Shown: in pieces, positions 48,627-61,168 of the stretch
How the letters are laid out: each line of letters begins with the position of its first letter
Position numbering within the stretch: position 1 is the first letter of the stretch
Assembly: GCF_008831285.2 (NCBI RefSeq)
Contig: NC_045143.1
Location: forward strand, 8,007,503 to 8,071,502
DNA length: 64,000 bases
DNA from: Nymphaea colorata
Lineage: Eukaryota; Streptophyta; Magnoliopsida; Nymphaeales; Nymphaeaceae
Direction of reading: 5' to 3'
Notes under the pieces: generated by a model
What the model was told of the DNA's origin: nothing
Seen by the model: the letters and a program-made list of their open reading frames with translations, nothing else
The model's database searches: none
Made by a program: the position numbers and the translations under genes

Positions 48627-51600
48627 TCAGAGTGCATGTATTGCACTTCCTTTCAAGCCTGACCTTCCAGCAGATGGGTTTGCATGGAATGCTGACTGCC
48701 TTGCTGGGCCTCCAAGTAGCTTTCCTGTCAAGTCCAACGGTCTTGCAGCTTCTGCTGAATTTTCCCCTAAGCTGAGTTTGGAAATGCCAACAAGCTCATC
48801 GACATTGATGGGATCTTTGGAGAGAACTGCTGTTGGCTTCAAGACAGGATGCGTCTCTGAATCCTTCCCTGGTAGAATGGTATAAAGTGGGGGCCAGTAA
48901 GGGAGGGGTACTGGACAATACAGTGGGAAAAATGCTGGCACCGCCGCTGGGATTGGAGGGCAAGCAGCAGCAGCAGCTGAGTCAGCCTCAAGAGGTTCAG
49001 TTGGAGATGTTTCAACAGATTCATTTTCTTGGTCAACAGGAAGCCCAAACGGTGGAAGTGGACTGCTATCGGTCTCTGCGTTCAGTGATGGAGCACTGGC
49101 AGAAGAAACAAGGCGTGGCTCATCTGCTACTGGTGGTTGGTCAACTGACTGCAGACAAGTGAAATGTGTCCATAGCACCACATGTTAACTAACATGTATG
49201 AAGAGGATAATGTAGGGACACCAGCAGATCTAACCTACCATATCAGCTATTATGTCAAACAAGCTGGATCGTCGCTTTCTCCTTGTTGAGTTGGTTTGCC
49301 GAATGAAGTACTTCTGTGCATGACTTGCTACCTGCGTGGGTGTCCTTGATGTCACAAAGTTGCGGGCAATTCCTCTCCAGTCTCCCTTGCCCAATTTCTG
49401 AAGACCTAACAAGAACAATCTATGTTCTTCCTCAGTCCAAGGGATACCTGAAGATTTTTGGGAATGTATACAACAATTACCAAAGATGACAATCAACAAG
49501 TAGGTTTGCATATTCTGCAAATCCTGAAGCAAGCAAAAATATAATAAGCACAATAACATATATGATAAATCTAACAAGTTCTGCACTTCATAAATCATAC
49601 ATCCCTTGGAAAACGTTTTACTGATTGACGAGCTTTCACCAGGCGATCAACCTTTTGGCAAACATTTCTGCTCCATCAGCGCAGCAGAATATTCCTAGTC
49701 CCAGCTCCTTGAGCTAACAACGTTTCACAGAACAAAACCACTTCTCATACATCCAAAATTTGGTAGCGAGGCAAAGCACCTCAGTATAATACTAGTCTAT
49801 CGTGGCATGCTCATCTAGTACCACTACCATGATCCTCCCCATAAGCATTTATATGATTAACTAGTATCTACATATTGTTCAGAGTTCTAGTTCAGAGTTT
49901 TATTTATTTTTTACCTTTTCATCATTTGTTCAAGAGATGAAGGGAAACGAAGGACTTTTGATTAGCCATATGGTCAAGCGGGCAAGCTACAGAACACCAA
50001 CACTACTCTGATGTAACACAACAGAATGAAAGCATGGAAGTAAGTCCAATACTCTAACCACAGCAGCAAAAAGGCAACTTTCGCCAAGGCTCCTGAAACA
50101 ATACAAAGAAGTTGCCTGCCAGAGCACTTGCCAATGTCATAGCTCTACTGAGTAATGACAACAAATTATGTCCAAGATACTTTCTTAGGCATATTTATTG
50201 ATGAAAAAATTCAACAAGAAAAGCACAAGGAAAGATATGTCACAGCAGATCAGGAAATTCTACCCAAGCACATACCACGTTTTGGTAATTAAAATTAATT
50301 ATCAGATGCCTATCAAAGAAAAGAGGTTTCCAAAAGGAAAGCTAGCCCTCTGAATCCTTGTAGAACCTCGAAGAATCTACTCACACAATCATTCAGATTA
50401 TAGTTATCAGCTAGAGCATATATTGACAAAATTCAGTCCACAAACTGGTGAAATCGATTTGGTGGCTTCAGCTCCAAATGGACAAGAATGCTGTACTCCA
50501 TGTGAAAACCACAAAAAATTACTAATATCGAATTTGATACTCTTTCTGATCACTTCAAAGAAAAATAACAGTTTCCTCCCAATAAGTTAAATACAACAGT
50601 TCGACTTATCTTCTAATTGGGAGGAAAAGTGAAGTGATATTAATACGTTGAAGTGCAATATGTTGCACTAAGTTGTAAGCCTGAGACAAGTCAACTGAGA
50701 AAAGTTCTAGATCTCATCAGGTGATCCTTGTATGTGACCCATCATATTGCAGCATGCCAGTGATATCTAAGCAATTAACTACTAACCGCAGCCCACAGCT
50801 CAAAAATTAGTTTGCACAGCAATACGTTCAAGTTAGCAGAGAGTTCCTGAAGAACACAACTAGTTGCCAGGTTTTCCTTCAACCTGATAGTCATTTTCAG
50901 ATTGGGAATTTGGGATGCATTTGAAGATGTAGCTTAAATGTTCAAATACAAAAAGTGCAAATGTTTTGATATTGTCACAGAATCTTACTGTAAAATAGTG
51001 AAGAAAAGATTAAAGGAAACATCAGTCTATTGAGCTATTATGCTAATAAGACAAAACCTACTTACTTTCTTAAATTCATCTTTATGTTTCTTCTCATAAT
51101 TTCTGATTTTCTCTGTTCCAAAAATTCCTCCATTTTTTGTTTTGTGTCATAGAAGACTCGTATTGGCAAGAAAAGTTAATTCTCTTTGCATTATTTTTTT
51201 CTGTATTTTCCTCTAAGAGAAAAGAAAACAGAAACCTATTTCCTGATATTTTTTGAGGTTTGTTCAAAACCTTGTAAGTTGTAATACCCCACGAAACTGA
51301 CCATCAAAGCCGGGACAGATACTCATGACAATTTCAGATGCCATTTAGAGAGAAGATACAAGAAAAAGACTGATGTTTGTCCTTATTTATTTGACGACAT
51401 CACGAAATGCTCAGCCCAAAACTGCAGCCAATTTGCTAAAGGGACACTCATGTTTTACTCTATCCAACTAATCATAAGTCGCGTTGAGGCTCAGGCACAC
51501 CAATATGATCATATAGCAACCACCAACATGTACCATAATCTCCATAAAATGTAGGAACTAAAAGTGGAAAGAACATACAATCACCAGCGTTTCGTCAAAG

Positions 51601-52781
51601 TCAGTATACCCAATAGGGAAACACCAAGCTTAGAAATCGAATAGAACATCGTGTTAGAAACAAGTTACATAACTAATTTAACAGCCCTCATCCTCAATTT
51701 ATAGAGGTCATTCCGACCCCCATCTAGTAACCAACCAAAATTCATTGACAACAATAGTAAAACGGGTATACTTACATGTAGACCAAATTGATTTGGTTTG
51801 GCTTTATTGCAAAGGAAAACCAGAAATAAAGAATAGGAACCCATTTAACGTTGCAGAGGCCGAAAAAAAAAAAAGTATTCGCCTTAACCGCACAAATCCC
51901 AAAAATGCATAGAAAGGCGGCGAAAACTTTACAAAATAAGATCAGAAATACTTGCATCCGCATCAAAAGGAAAAATACGACAATAAAAGCGAAAAAAAAA
52001 ACAGCAAGCAAAAAATTTCTTTGCTTGTGCAAGAAAAGGTCCAATTGTAATCCGAAATTTAGCTCACAAAAATAAGACAAAAAAAAAATGGGCCACTGGC
52101 CAGAAGTTCCTACAAGCGCAAAACATATGAAGCAATAATTTATCAAAACTTCATTAAAATATGGAAATTTCACCCGTGAATCAACGGCAAGAATCAAAAT
52201 CGAGCAGAAGAGTCACAGTTTTCAAATCATAGGAATCAATTCTACCTAACGGGTTCCACGGAACAGAAACTAATTCCAGAGACACCCCTCTAGAAACCAT
52301 TGAAGATTTAAGAAGAAGGGAAAACGCTTGGGGAAATCAGCAGCAAATGGTTGACAACTTCAAACAAGACTAAATGATCAAGATCATCTACTCAAAGACA
52401 GAGAGCGAGAGATTTCCCCGCTTCTCCCACAAGTAACAGAAAGAAAAGAGAGCAACGAGAAATCAGCCCCTCACCTTTTTTCCTCTCGCGGCAACTCGAC
52501 GAGCACGAGGCGTGCAGGGCGTCGTCCGAGGCGTAGCCAGTCGCCGCGGCGGCGGACCGTCCATCCTCCGCCGCTTCATGCGGCGGCGAGCCAGGGTTGT
52601 TTCCGGTGGCGGCCGTCGATCCTCCGGCGTAGTGCGAGAGGTTGCCCATGCTGGCGCTCTTCTTCATGGACGACGACGGCGGCCCGTCGGTGAGTCTCAC
52701 CCCGAAGAGCTTCACCCCCCTCGACGGGCACGTCCGGGAGTTGTGCCCGTTGTGGCTGCAGTGGGAGCACCTCCGAGTCAT
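48627..52781 (-). CDS. KUA1/MYBS3-type one-repeat (R-S) MYB transcriptional repressor, 3 exons, complete
   Basis: Nuclear DNA-binding factor of the SHAQKYF single-MYB class. Relatives repress genes through TATCCA/I-box-like elements and act in sugar, light and growth control. Exons on the minus strand are 52781-52475, 49447-49239 and 49148-48627, in phase: 1038 nt, 345 residues. The N-terminus [18 protein letters not shown] is a zinc knuckle CX2CX4HX4C (Cys5, Cys8, His13, Cys18). KLFGVRL (24-30) is an R/KLFGV-type repression motif. The MYB repeat starts at [20 protein letters not shown] and ends [11 protein letters not shown], with SHAQKYF at 144-150 and Trp106 and Trp126 as the core tryptophans. 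[11 protein letters not shown] and the terminus GSAIHAL match the KUA1 branch, as do [17 protein letters not shown] and [10 protein letters not shown]. Intron 1 is about 3.0 kb. Regulatory sequence could lie there, but I see none with certainty. Confidence 0.95.
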
Positions 52782-52924
52782 TTCCGCTCGTCAGCCCGTC
52801 GACTCGGCGGAGCAGCGCGATGGACGGTCAGCAGTTCGAGACGATCCAGGTTCCCGACTACAACCGTCGATCGCAGCCCACGACGGGTATCAGACAGAGC
52901 CGAGACAGGCAGATCGCGAAAACC

Positions 52925-52996
52925 AGGAGAGAGGGAGAGAGAGAAAGAGAGGGATTCTGAAATCAATCTCTCTCTCTCTCTCTCTTCTCTCTCTCT
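52925..52996. repeat. GA/CT tract in the MYB gene 5' leader
   Basis: A GA-rich run (52925-52954) followed by CT repeats (52968-52996) upstream of the MYB start codon. On the coding strand the part nearest the TATA box is GA and the part nearest the ATG is CT, so the two halves could pair in the RNA. Confidence 0.85.
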
Positions 52997-53008
52997 ACTG
53001 CAACGCTC

Positions 53009-53015
53009 TTATTTA
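53009..53015 (-). promoter_or_regulatory. TATA-like element of the MYB gene
   Basis: The minus strand reads CTTCTAAATAAGAGC, a TATA-like motif about 230 nt upstream of the start codon and immediately before the GA/CT leader. Confidence 0.45.
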
Positions 53016-55217
53016 GAAGGATCTGTCACCGCGGGAACAGGATAATTCCAAGATAATATGAGAAGTTCTGAGAAATTACTTAAACACCCTTGAATTTGAT
53101 AGAAACGACTAGTCCAATTGCGTCGCTATCTAGCTGTTTGCGTTGACTGCGGTATCGAGTTACCCAATTGCCCTGCTTATCCTTCTTAATGACTTCCGAA
53201 TCCTTTTCCAGCCTTCTAGCCGTCTGTTCCAAATGGACCGGATCCGATACAATACCAAACTGCTTCCGACGCCTGGACTAATTTATTTGAAGCAAAAGTT
53301 ATCCGGTGGATCGGATCCTTGGAATGACCCGGAAACACGGGTGGCCCATTGTTGACCGACATTAGGAAAGGACAATCGAGGTATTCTTATGAAAGCTCGA
53401 GATATTTCCGTAACGGAGTCAGTAATTCTGAGGACCCAAACTTTTAATGCTTGGAATTTGAAGGAATCACCGTACCAGGAATATCTCGTTATATTCGCGA
53501 TAGATTTACCCAATGACATTAATGCCCCTATTTTCTTTGTGGATGTGATGGGTCCCGCGGGTACACCCGTTCGACGTCAGCCCTCTCGCAACGGTCCGTG
53601 GATCAACGCGGATAAAGGGCAGTCCGGTCATGAAAAATATTCGGAGGACGAATCTGCAATTAGTGCGATTCTTTGGGGTAGTCGAAGTAATTCGTCCGAA
53701 ATTTTGGGGTTCTTTTTTTTTTGTGAAAGATAATGGGAGCCGCCGTCGTCCGATCGCTCTTTATGCGTTGGATAATTATCAGACATGATCCAATGTAGTT
53801 TGAGTGGGTCGGGTTGAAACACTGGTTCGAGTTTGAACCCTTCTTCCCATTGATGGTCCGACTCAACCCATCTGCACAGTCGGTCCGTTTGAGGCTTTGA
53901 GCTCCACTCGACTCAAAAAGCTAGAACTTAAATTTAAGTTAAACTTTAATCGAGTTCTGACCAACTCGAATTCTTCGAGGTTAACTCGTTTCTATTAATA
54001 ATGTGTGTTTCTTTTAAATCACTCAGCTTGTTCATCACAAGTTTTACATAGTTTAATTGAATCAAATTTAAACAACTCGGAGTTTTTACAATTCAAACTT
54101 GACCCGTTTAACATTTTAAATATACAGTTAAACTCAAATTCGATTTATTTAACATTTTGAATATAAATTTAAAGTATAACTTAACTCGCGTATAAACGGA
54201 TCAAGCTAGAGTTCAAGTCGAGAAGGCGAATTATCGTGGATCCGGGTTCGGAAACAAGCTTCACTTCATCGTAATTATGGTGAAATTCAGGGCTAATTTG
54301 GGCAAGAAGTGGACGTCAGGCGCATGCCACGTGTGCGGTCAGCGCTTCTGCCGCACGCCTTTCTTCTGCCGAAAGGTCTGGGAACTGTACGGAAAATATC
54401 GTTCCCCATTCGGCCCCCTACCCTTTTCCATAAATGGCGGGAACATCTCTGATTTCTACAAGTGGATGGAGTGGAGGGCAATTGAGGAGCATATGGAGGG
54501 TAATAAGGTCATTTAATTTGGACAGCTGCTTAAGAATGTCGACCGATGGAATTTTCAAACTTCCGTTTTCTTTTTCCTCATCGGGATCTTCTGGGATCCG
54601 CGTGGATCAAGGGTTCGGATCCAATACGAAGATCCAAATCCAGTGAACGAGCAGTCTGCCGTCTGGCTTAATTTGGATCCATCGCAGTCCTTTTCAGGAA
54701 GGGATGAAGAGTTTAGAGGCCGAAAATAAACTGCTCTAAATTTATCCTCCCAAGATATTTGGATTTTGGACACTGATGCATTTCATTATGATGCGAAAAA
54801 AGTAAATAAATAATTAATGTCCAGTATTAGATGTGACACAAAAACGAAAACCGTAAGAATCGCCATAATAGTGCAACTTTTATTATTAGATAAGCTAAAA
54901 TATTAAAAAGATTAGTTATTTCAGACTTAATTGGACTGGAGTAAATGAGATCCGTATCAGGAAGGCATGTTCCCACTTTTTTATTGCAGGGGCATTGAAA
55001 GCATGCCATATATGTTGCTAATGGATTTGGATCACACCACATAAATCACAGATCTGGATCTCAAAAGTACGAACTAAATCTAATACTGTCCACATCCACC
55101 AAGATTCGCAGATCCTTGAAATAGATTTGCATGTTTGCGATACCTGGACCATGTTCAGAATTGCAATAGGGGGTCGCTTGGAATCCAAATTTTCACTTAC
55201 GGCGCACATCTCCTCAT
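53016..55217. other. Intergenic, MYB upstream region
   Basis: No gene recognised. Bases 53389-53733 hold a 114-codon + frame without known motifs. Bases 53880-54235 are a GAGCTC/CTCGAGTT-rich relic similar to 19691-20175. A G-box-containing GC-rich block lies at 54310-54370 (GCCACGTGTGCGGTCAGCGC). Confidence 0.4.
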
Positions 55218-55273
55218 CAGTGGTGGAGCCAGAAAAATTGGTCGGAAGGGCACTTGTTTAATCTGGTTGGGCA

Positions 55274-55307
<34 letters not shown>

Positions 55308-55441
55308 AATAAATATTTAAGATTTCTATTTAAAAATAAAAAACATAATAAATATTTAAGATTTCTATTTAAAAATAAAAAACATTTAAGAGACTGAAGT
55401 GTGCAACTGCTCACAGCAGCCACAACGTGGCTACGCCACCG
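55218..55441. mobile_element. hAT-like MITE, GGAGCCA family, copy 4
   Basis: Begins CAGTGGTGGAGCCAGAAAAA and ends ACGTGGCTACGCCACCG. Flanks CTCCTCAT and CTCCTCTT match at 7 of 8 positions. It contains a (TA)n run at 55276-55305 and a duplicated AAATATTTAAGATTTCTATT, both likely later expansions. Confidence 0.85.
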
Positions 55442-55491
55442 CTCCTCTTAATATACAAGTGAAAGAGCAAATTGTGAGGTTGAATATCACC

Positions 55492-55823
55492 AATTGTATG
55501 TAATAATGTATGACTGCATTATACTGGTATCATAAAAACAATAAAAAATGACGGCATTAAAAAGTTTTAGACCTTCCAAACACATAATAAAATGATTAAA
55601 AGGCACAGATATATAAATAAATAATTGAGGATACTAAATAGGTTCATAAATTAATTTAATTGTATGTAATAATGTATGACTGCATTATACTGGTATCATA
55701 AAAACAATAAAAAATGACGGCATTAAAAAGTTTTAGACCTTCCAAACACATAATAAAATGATTAAAAGGCACAGATATATAAATAAATAATTGAGGATAC
55801 TAAATAGGTTAATAAATTAATTT
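55492..55823. repeat. Recent 166-bp tandem duplication
   Basis: Copies at 55492-55657 and 55658-55823 begin AATTGTATGTAATAATGTAT and differ at only one or a few positions near GGTTCATAAA/GGTTAATAAA. It lies just right of the MITE at 55218-55441. Confidence 0.95.
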
Positions 55824-56117
55824 TGTATAATCAAGTAGCCAAGAAACCTATATCGGATGTCACCGAAGAGACAGAAGCCCATACATAACAAGGACCCTAG
55901 ATGACATTACATGTACCTAATAGGGCATTTAAATCAATGGTATGTTGTCAATATTTAAGGTTCATATTAAAGTGTGTGGATGTACATACAAAGGGTTGTT
56001 TGGCAACAGTAATTGTTTATTAATATTTATTGTTTATTAATATTTCATGAAACTGCATTGAAGCAAATTTGTGAAAAATATAAGGCAAACTGAACTTTTT
56101 ATCTATAAGTGTTTATT

Positions 56118-56118
<1 letters not shown>

Positions 56119-56184
<66 letters not shown>
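56119..56184. repeat. (TA)n microsatellite
   Basis: About 66 bp of uninterrupted TA. Confidence 0.95.
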
Positions 56185-56187
<3 letters not shown>

Positions 56188-57740
56188 CATTTTTAGGTTG
56201 ACACATGTCGGGGCTAACTTATTATCTGGGAACCAATGAAAACGCATCGTTTTCCATACCACGAGTTATTTGAGATTGGCCCGTCCATGATTTCTCAATT
56301 AATTAAAATGTTCAGCAAGCTCATGATTTTTGGAAGACATAATTTCGGTCATTTTTGTTTTTATGTCTCCTCGTAGAGGACCTCAATCCATTGACAATTA
56401 TGTCATTTTTTAAGCAGACTAAGTTTATTATGGAAAACATGGTTTATGAACTCCGCTTAGACTAGGACGTTCATGTCTTTTGAAACATAATTTTTTTGGG
56501 TCAAATTTGGGGAATTTTTAAATGAACCCAGTTTCCATGATCACTCCTGAATGTATCGTTTGATAGCTTCGGATCTAAATTTTTAAAAGTTTTGTTTGAT
56601 GGGTCATCCAAACACACACTCTCTCTTTCTGACCTCAACGAACTAGAAGCCACGGAGGTCAACGATGGTGGGTGTCTCTCTCTCATTGTGGTTAGAAATC
56701 TCGACAATTGTGTAACTGTTGTGGGCGGCTGCCCATGTCAATGCCAGCCTCTGAAATCTTGCATTGTGATTAAGTTGAACCTAGGTTCAGCTAAGTTCAG
56801 CCGCATGTGGTGCCCACACCAGACCTGAGTCTCTGTCATGAAATCACTCATTCTCCCTAGCGAGAGATCGGTTAGTGCCTCTCAGTGAAAATTTACTGGC
56901 TACTCCAATGCTTGATGATGATGAAAATAAGGGTTCTGCCGGCGGGTTTTTTTTTTTCTAGTTCTCTTATGTCTCTCCCTCTCCCTCTATATGTGTGTGT
57001 GCACGTTTGAGAGAACCACCATATTGATCACATATCTATGCTAAAGTTTGAGAGGGGAAAAGGGGTCGGCTCTCGAATGCATGAATTTTTTCTCCATTAA
57101 AATTTAAAATCCAAGGTTTTGAGATCCAATATTTGCTAAAACCATTGATCTCGCCTTGAAATCCTGCTTCAGATATAAAAATACGAAGCTATCCAATATA
57201 GACCATGGTACCTCTGTGATGGGACGGATTTTTGAGGATTCTGATCTGATTCTGAATCCGACAACTCCAATACAGTTCTTGACCGGATTTTACATCAGTC
57301 CAACATCTTGCTACGCTTATTGGCAAATAAGGACTAAGGCCTTAAATTATTGGCTGCAATATTCTTTCGACAGGTCTCAAAAATCATTTTAGAAAAAGGC
57401 AAAATGCACTTAGCATTATTTATCATTATTCCGTTGCCCACAAACCAAGGCAGGGTCAGAAATTTTTTTTACGAGACACTAAGTATATAATTAACAAATT
57501 TTAATTGATCATAGAATAGTGACTCAGCTTTGGTGAAACTGCTTTATATAACTCGACTCAGATCTATCCAAGTTTAACTACTAATTTAAGCTTTCATGAA
57601 ATAATTTAAGCTTTCATGAAAGGGGTTCATTGGGGGCATACGCCCCAAAGAACCCCCATTTATTTATGCTCCCACCACAAACTAAGTATTTGGACATAAG
57701 GATGAACTGTTGATAGATAGTCGGAAGGGTTTGGGCCTAT

Positions 57741-57855
<115 letters not shown>

Positions 57856-59185
57856 CAGTGACACCAACAGTCCAGCTCTCTTTTACAACTATCAATTGTC
57901 GCCTGAAGGTCCCCTTCCTCTCTCTTTTTATGTGAAAACAAAAGTCAGAAATTCTCAACAATTGAGACGTCTTTTGAAAGATTAAGAAAAGAAATATTGA
58001 AGTTTTTTAATAAGGATGAGAAATAGTCCGAATAAGAGGAGCATTAAGTTGATGGTTGAGACCAACCCAATAACTAAGCAGGCCTGGTATGGGCTGCCAA
58101 TCAAAGCTTCCGACTAGCCCAAGCCCAGCTTTGCTATATCCTGGGCCAGCCCGATGCTCAGCCCTATGAACCCATGCCTAGAGGGTCGGCCGTGAAAGAC
58201 TATTAATTGCCACAATAATGCCTAGAAAATGGAACTAACTCAATTTTTTTTTTATATGAACCAAGACAACATTGTTTGAATGTGGGCATTGTTGAATGGT
58301 CAAAGGTTAGTAGGGCTTACCTCTAATGATTGCAAATGGTTATAAATTGTAAATGGTTATAAATTCATGATTGCAATTGTTTTTATTTCACAATTCATTG
58401 CAATTAAATAGTGTTTATTCTTGTGAATTTGTGTATTTATTATCAGGATGGACGAAATATTCACAGTTATTTTTATTCTTATTATGTGGTTGATGATGGA
58501 ACGCTTGAAAGCTCAAGGTAGACCTAATAGAAATTTAGTACATACTAATCGACTAGCATGAGCATAATTTGTGCATGACTATATGCATTGATACCTAAGA
58601 AATTGTTTAGATCTATTGAGGGTGGACGAACGAACATATGCATTATTGTGCAATTTGCTAAAAAGTAAGGAGTTATTTTCTGATGCAAGAAAAATCGCAA
58701 TTGAAGAACAAATAACGATGTTTCTCGTTACTTTGGGATATGTTAACGAAATCGACGAATTCGAAATGATTTTCAGGACAAATATTAGGAAGTACTTCAA
58801 TTTAGTTTTGAAAGCAATTCTTCGTATTGCACATGAATATATGGAATGTAGAAATGACACTACACCAGCTCGAGTTAGAATAGATCCGTGTTTCTTTCCA
58901 TACTTTAAGGTAAACAACTACAATTCACAAGAGATATAGTCAACATTTTTATTGTGGTAAAACATTTAGAATACTAATACATATTACTTATCAATAGAAT
59001 TGTTTGGGAGCAATAGATGGTAGACACATTCCAGTATATGTTCAAAGAGATGGCCAAAATCATTGATGATAAAAAGGGTTCTTATTTCAAAATGTTTTAG
59101 CAGTGGTGGGATTCGATATGCGGTTTCACTAAATACTAGCTAGTTGGGAAGAAAGTGCAACTAATGCAAGAGTATTGTACAGTAC

Positions 59186-59342
59186 ACTAGAAGATAATCT
59201 TCATCCATTAAAAATTCCACATGATAAAAAAATAAACATCAATGGTTTAAATTTACTATCATTGTACTAGAAGATAATCTTCATCCACTAAAAATTCCAC
59301 ATGATAAGAAAATAAACATCAATGGTTTAAATTTACTATCAT
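59186..59342. repeat. 80-bp tandem duplication inside the transposase relic
   Basis: ACTAGAAGATAATCTTCATC starts at 59186 and 59266. The copies differ at two or three bases and disrupt the transposase core. Confidence 0.9.
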
Positions 59343-59546
59343 CAATTTCATTGTTTGACTGCCAAAACACATATTGTTAATTATGAAATAGGTAAATATT
59401 ATTTTGTCAATGTTGGATACCCAAATATTGTTGAATTATTAACTCCACATAGAAGATGTTAGTACCATTTATAAGAGTTTAATATGTCTGGATCTAGGCA
59501 AATTGAGATAAAAGAACAATTGTACAACTATAGACATAGTGCGAGG

Positions 59547-59719
59547 AAGACGAAGACGGCTCAGCCAGTTTCGCTCGATCGAGTGAAACCGGCTCAACCG
59601 GTTGGCGCCTGCGTGCAATCTCACGCGAGCTGCCGACCGGCAACTCGGTTTAACAGCCAAGTCTGGCTTGTCGAACCAGGCCAATCCTATACTCATCTTT
59701 GCGTACTACTGTGGAGACT
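59547..59719 (+). other. GC-rich in-frame insertion in the transposase relic
   Basis: Between YNYRHSA and ERVFGLLK, which lie a few residues apart in intact PIF transposases, there are about 173 bp of distinctly GC-rich sequence with CCGGCTCAACCGGTTGG. The reading frame stays open through it. Its composition differs sharply from the AT-rich flanks. It could be a small inserted element or captured DNA. Confidence 0.6.
59563..59594. repeat. 32-bp near-perfect palindrome
   Basis: Centred on CGATCG, with arms AGCC(A)GTTTCGCTC and GAGTGAAAC(C)GGCT and two mismatched pairs. It lies in the GC-rich insertion. Confidence 0.85.
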
Positions 59720-60190
59720 AGAGAGAGTATTTGGTTTGCTTAAGGCAAGGTTTTCGATTTTAAAGAATCATGTGTCATATCCAATATCCACTCAAGTTAA
59801 AGTTATACAAGCAGCATGTGTTTTTTATAATTTTATAATCAACTACAATTCAAATGTGAAACAATTTCCTTCTGATAATACAAATGATAATGAAGTAAGT
59901 GAAATTATAAATGATGATGAAAATACTAGACAAATGCAAATAAATGGTAGCAACAATGAACTTCGTGAGCAAATTATTTCAACAATGTGGAATGATTATG
60001 TTTCAAGTAAGATACTTATGTTTAACATTCTCATTATATTATATGTCATTGTTTTAATTATACTTGATTATTTTAATATTTATGGTGATAATCTAATTAT
60101 TTGTTTGTTTTTTTAATTTCTAAAATGCAGGAACCAGACAATAATGCATCTTCTCAAGTATTACATGGTTTCGTCGGGCAAATAATGTAC

Positions 60191-61050
60191 GTGACAAAAC
60201 ACTATTTATCTAGCAAGTTGTCATAGTTATTTTTGTATTTATAGTAGTTATAGTCTAAACTTTTATATCTATTTTTATGTCAAGGTAATTTAACATATGA
60301 CTTACAACAGTTGAACATTTTAGACTATTTGTATTTTGTAGTTTTATTTGATACTGGTGACTATATAAATGTTTGAACATTTTATGGTAATGATGTTTTT
60401 GTTATATATATAAACCTATTGAAAGAGTTGATTTTACTATAATATTATGAATCATGTTATCAAATGTTTTGAATTGCATATAACATGTTGTTATGAATTT
60501 TATACTTGTTTTGATATAACATGTTCAAAAAGTAAGATATTCTTGTCATCATATAGCAGACAGAACAAATATAATAGATAAAACTGATCATAAGAGACAC
60601 AAACACTGGATAGAACAGACAGTTCAAACAAAATATAAACAAGTACCAGACAAGACCGTACCGTAGAACATACAAAACTGACCATGCAAGACACAAACAT
60701 GAACAAAGCGAATAAATTAGATATAACAAAAACAAACACTAGACATGATGGACAGAACAAACAAAAAGACATATGCGAAATAAATGCCGGACAAGAGGAA
60801 CGTAGTGTTCTGTTCTTAAAATCATCAAATGGTAGACAAGGAACTTCATTGCCCATGAGAAGATGAAAGTAGTGTAATAGACATGCCGTTCTGTCTGTCC
60901 TATCCCAATGGACAGCAATCAAACGACCTATAAGAAATACCAATATATGTATAATGGCAAATTGTTAAATGCAATATAAAGAAATTTTGTGGGACTGGTG
61001 AAGTCAATTGTCTATACCAGCCTGCATGTGACTCCACTACTCGTCCATAT
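60191..61050. other. Intergenic
   Basis: No gene recognised. A 147-codon minus frame at 60500-60943 is low-complexity, rich in Phe/Leu/Cys/Val, and shows no family motif. Bases 60990-61040 look like one degraded end of the GGAGCCA MITE family. Confidence 0.4.
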
Positions 61051-61168
61051 CAGTGGCTACATTATTGATAGTGTGGGCACTTGCCCACACCAACCCAAAA
61101 AAATGTACACTATTTACATACAAAAATTTCATTAACATTTGAAATTTACACGTCTGGCTCCCCTACTG
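61051..61168. mobile_element. hAT-like MITE, GGAGCCA family, copy 5 (inverted, short)
   Basis: Begins CAGTGGCTACATTATT and ends CTGGCTCCCCTACTG, with GTGTGGGCACTTGCCCACAC inside. Flanks GTCCATAT and GTCCGTAT match at 7 of 8 positions. At 118 bp it is an internally deleted copy in reverse orientation, about 560 bp upstream of the cereblon start codon. Confidence 0.85.

Larger units (their letters stand above)
58441..60190 (+). pseudogene. PIF/Harbinger-type transposase relic
   Basis: Fragments of a DDE transposase of the PIF/Harbinger (HARBI1-like) superfamily occur in order. RVDERTYALLCNLLKSKELF and VEEQ-like IAIEEQITMFLVTLGYVNE form the N-terminal region. After a GTAAAC/ATAG intron (about 58912-58998) comes NCLGAIDGRHIPVYVQRDGQ with the first catalytic Asp, then KGFLFQNVLAVVGFDMRF and ILASWEESATNARVLY. 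KYYFVNVGYPNIVELLTPHR has Asn where the second catalytic Asp (VDAGY) is expected. ERVFGLLKARFSILKN carries the catalytic Glu and is followed by PISTQVKVIQAACVFYNFII. Stop codons after QNH and after MRFH, an 80-bp internal duplication and a GC-rich insertion show it is dead. Terminal inverted repeats and the 3-bp duplication were not found, so the limits are those of the coding relic. Confidence 0.85.

Noticed and set aside
51772-52197. 141-codon minus frame inside the MYB gene
   Set aside because: It lies wholly in intron 1, is Phe/Leu-rich from A/T tracts and shows no family motif.
54277-54516. 79-codon + frame with CHVCGQRFC
   Set aside because: The CxxC pattern resembles a zinc finger, but the second half of any known finger is missing and the block looks like GC-rich promoter or repeat sequence.
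60500-60943. 147-codon minus frame rich in Cys, Phe, Leu and Val
   Set aside because: Composition is an artefact of an (ACAAA)-like repetitive + strand; no membrane-protein family fits.
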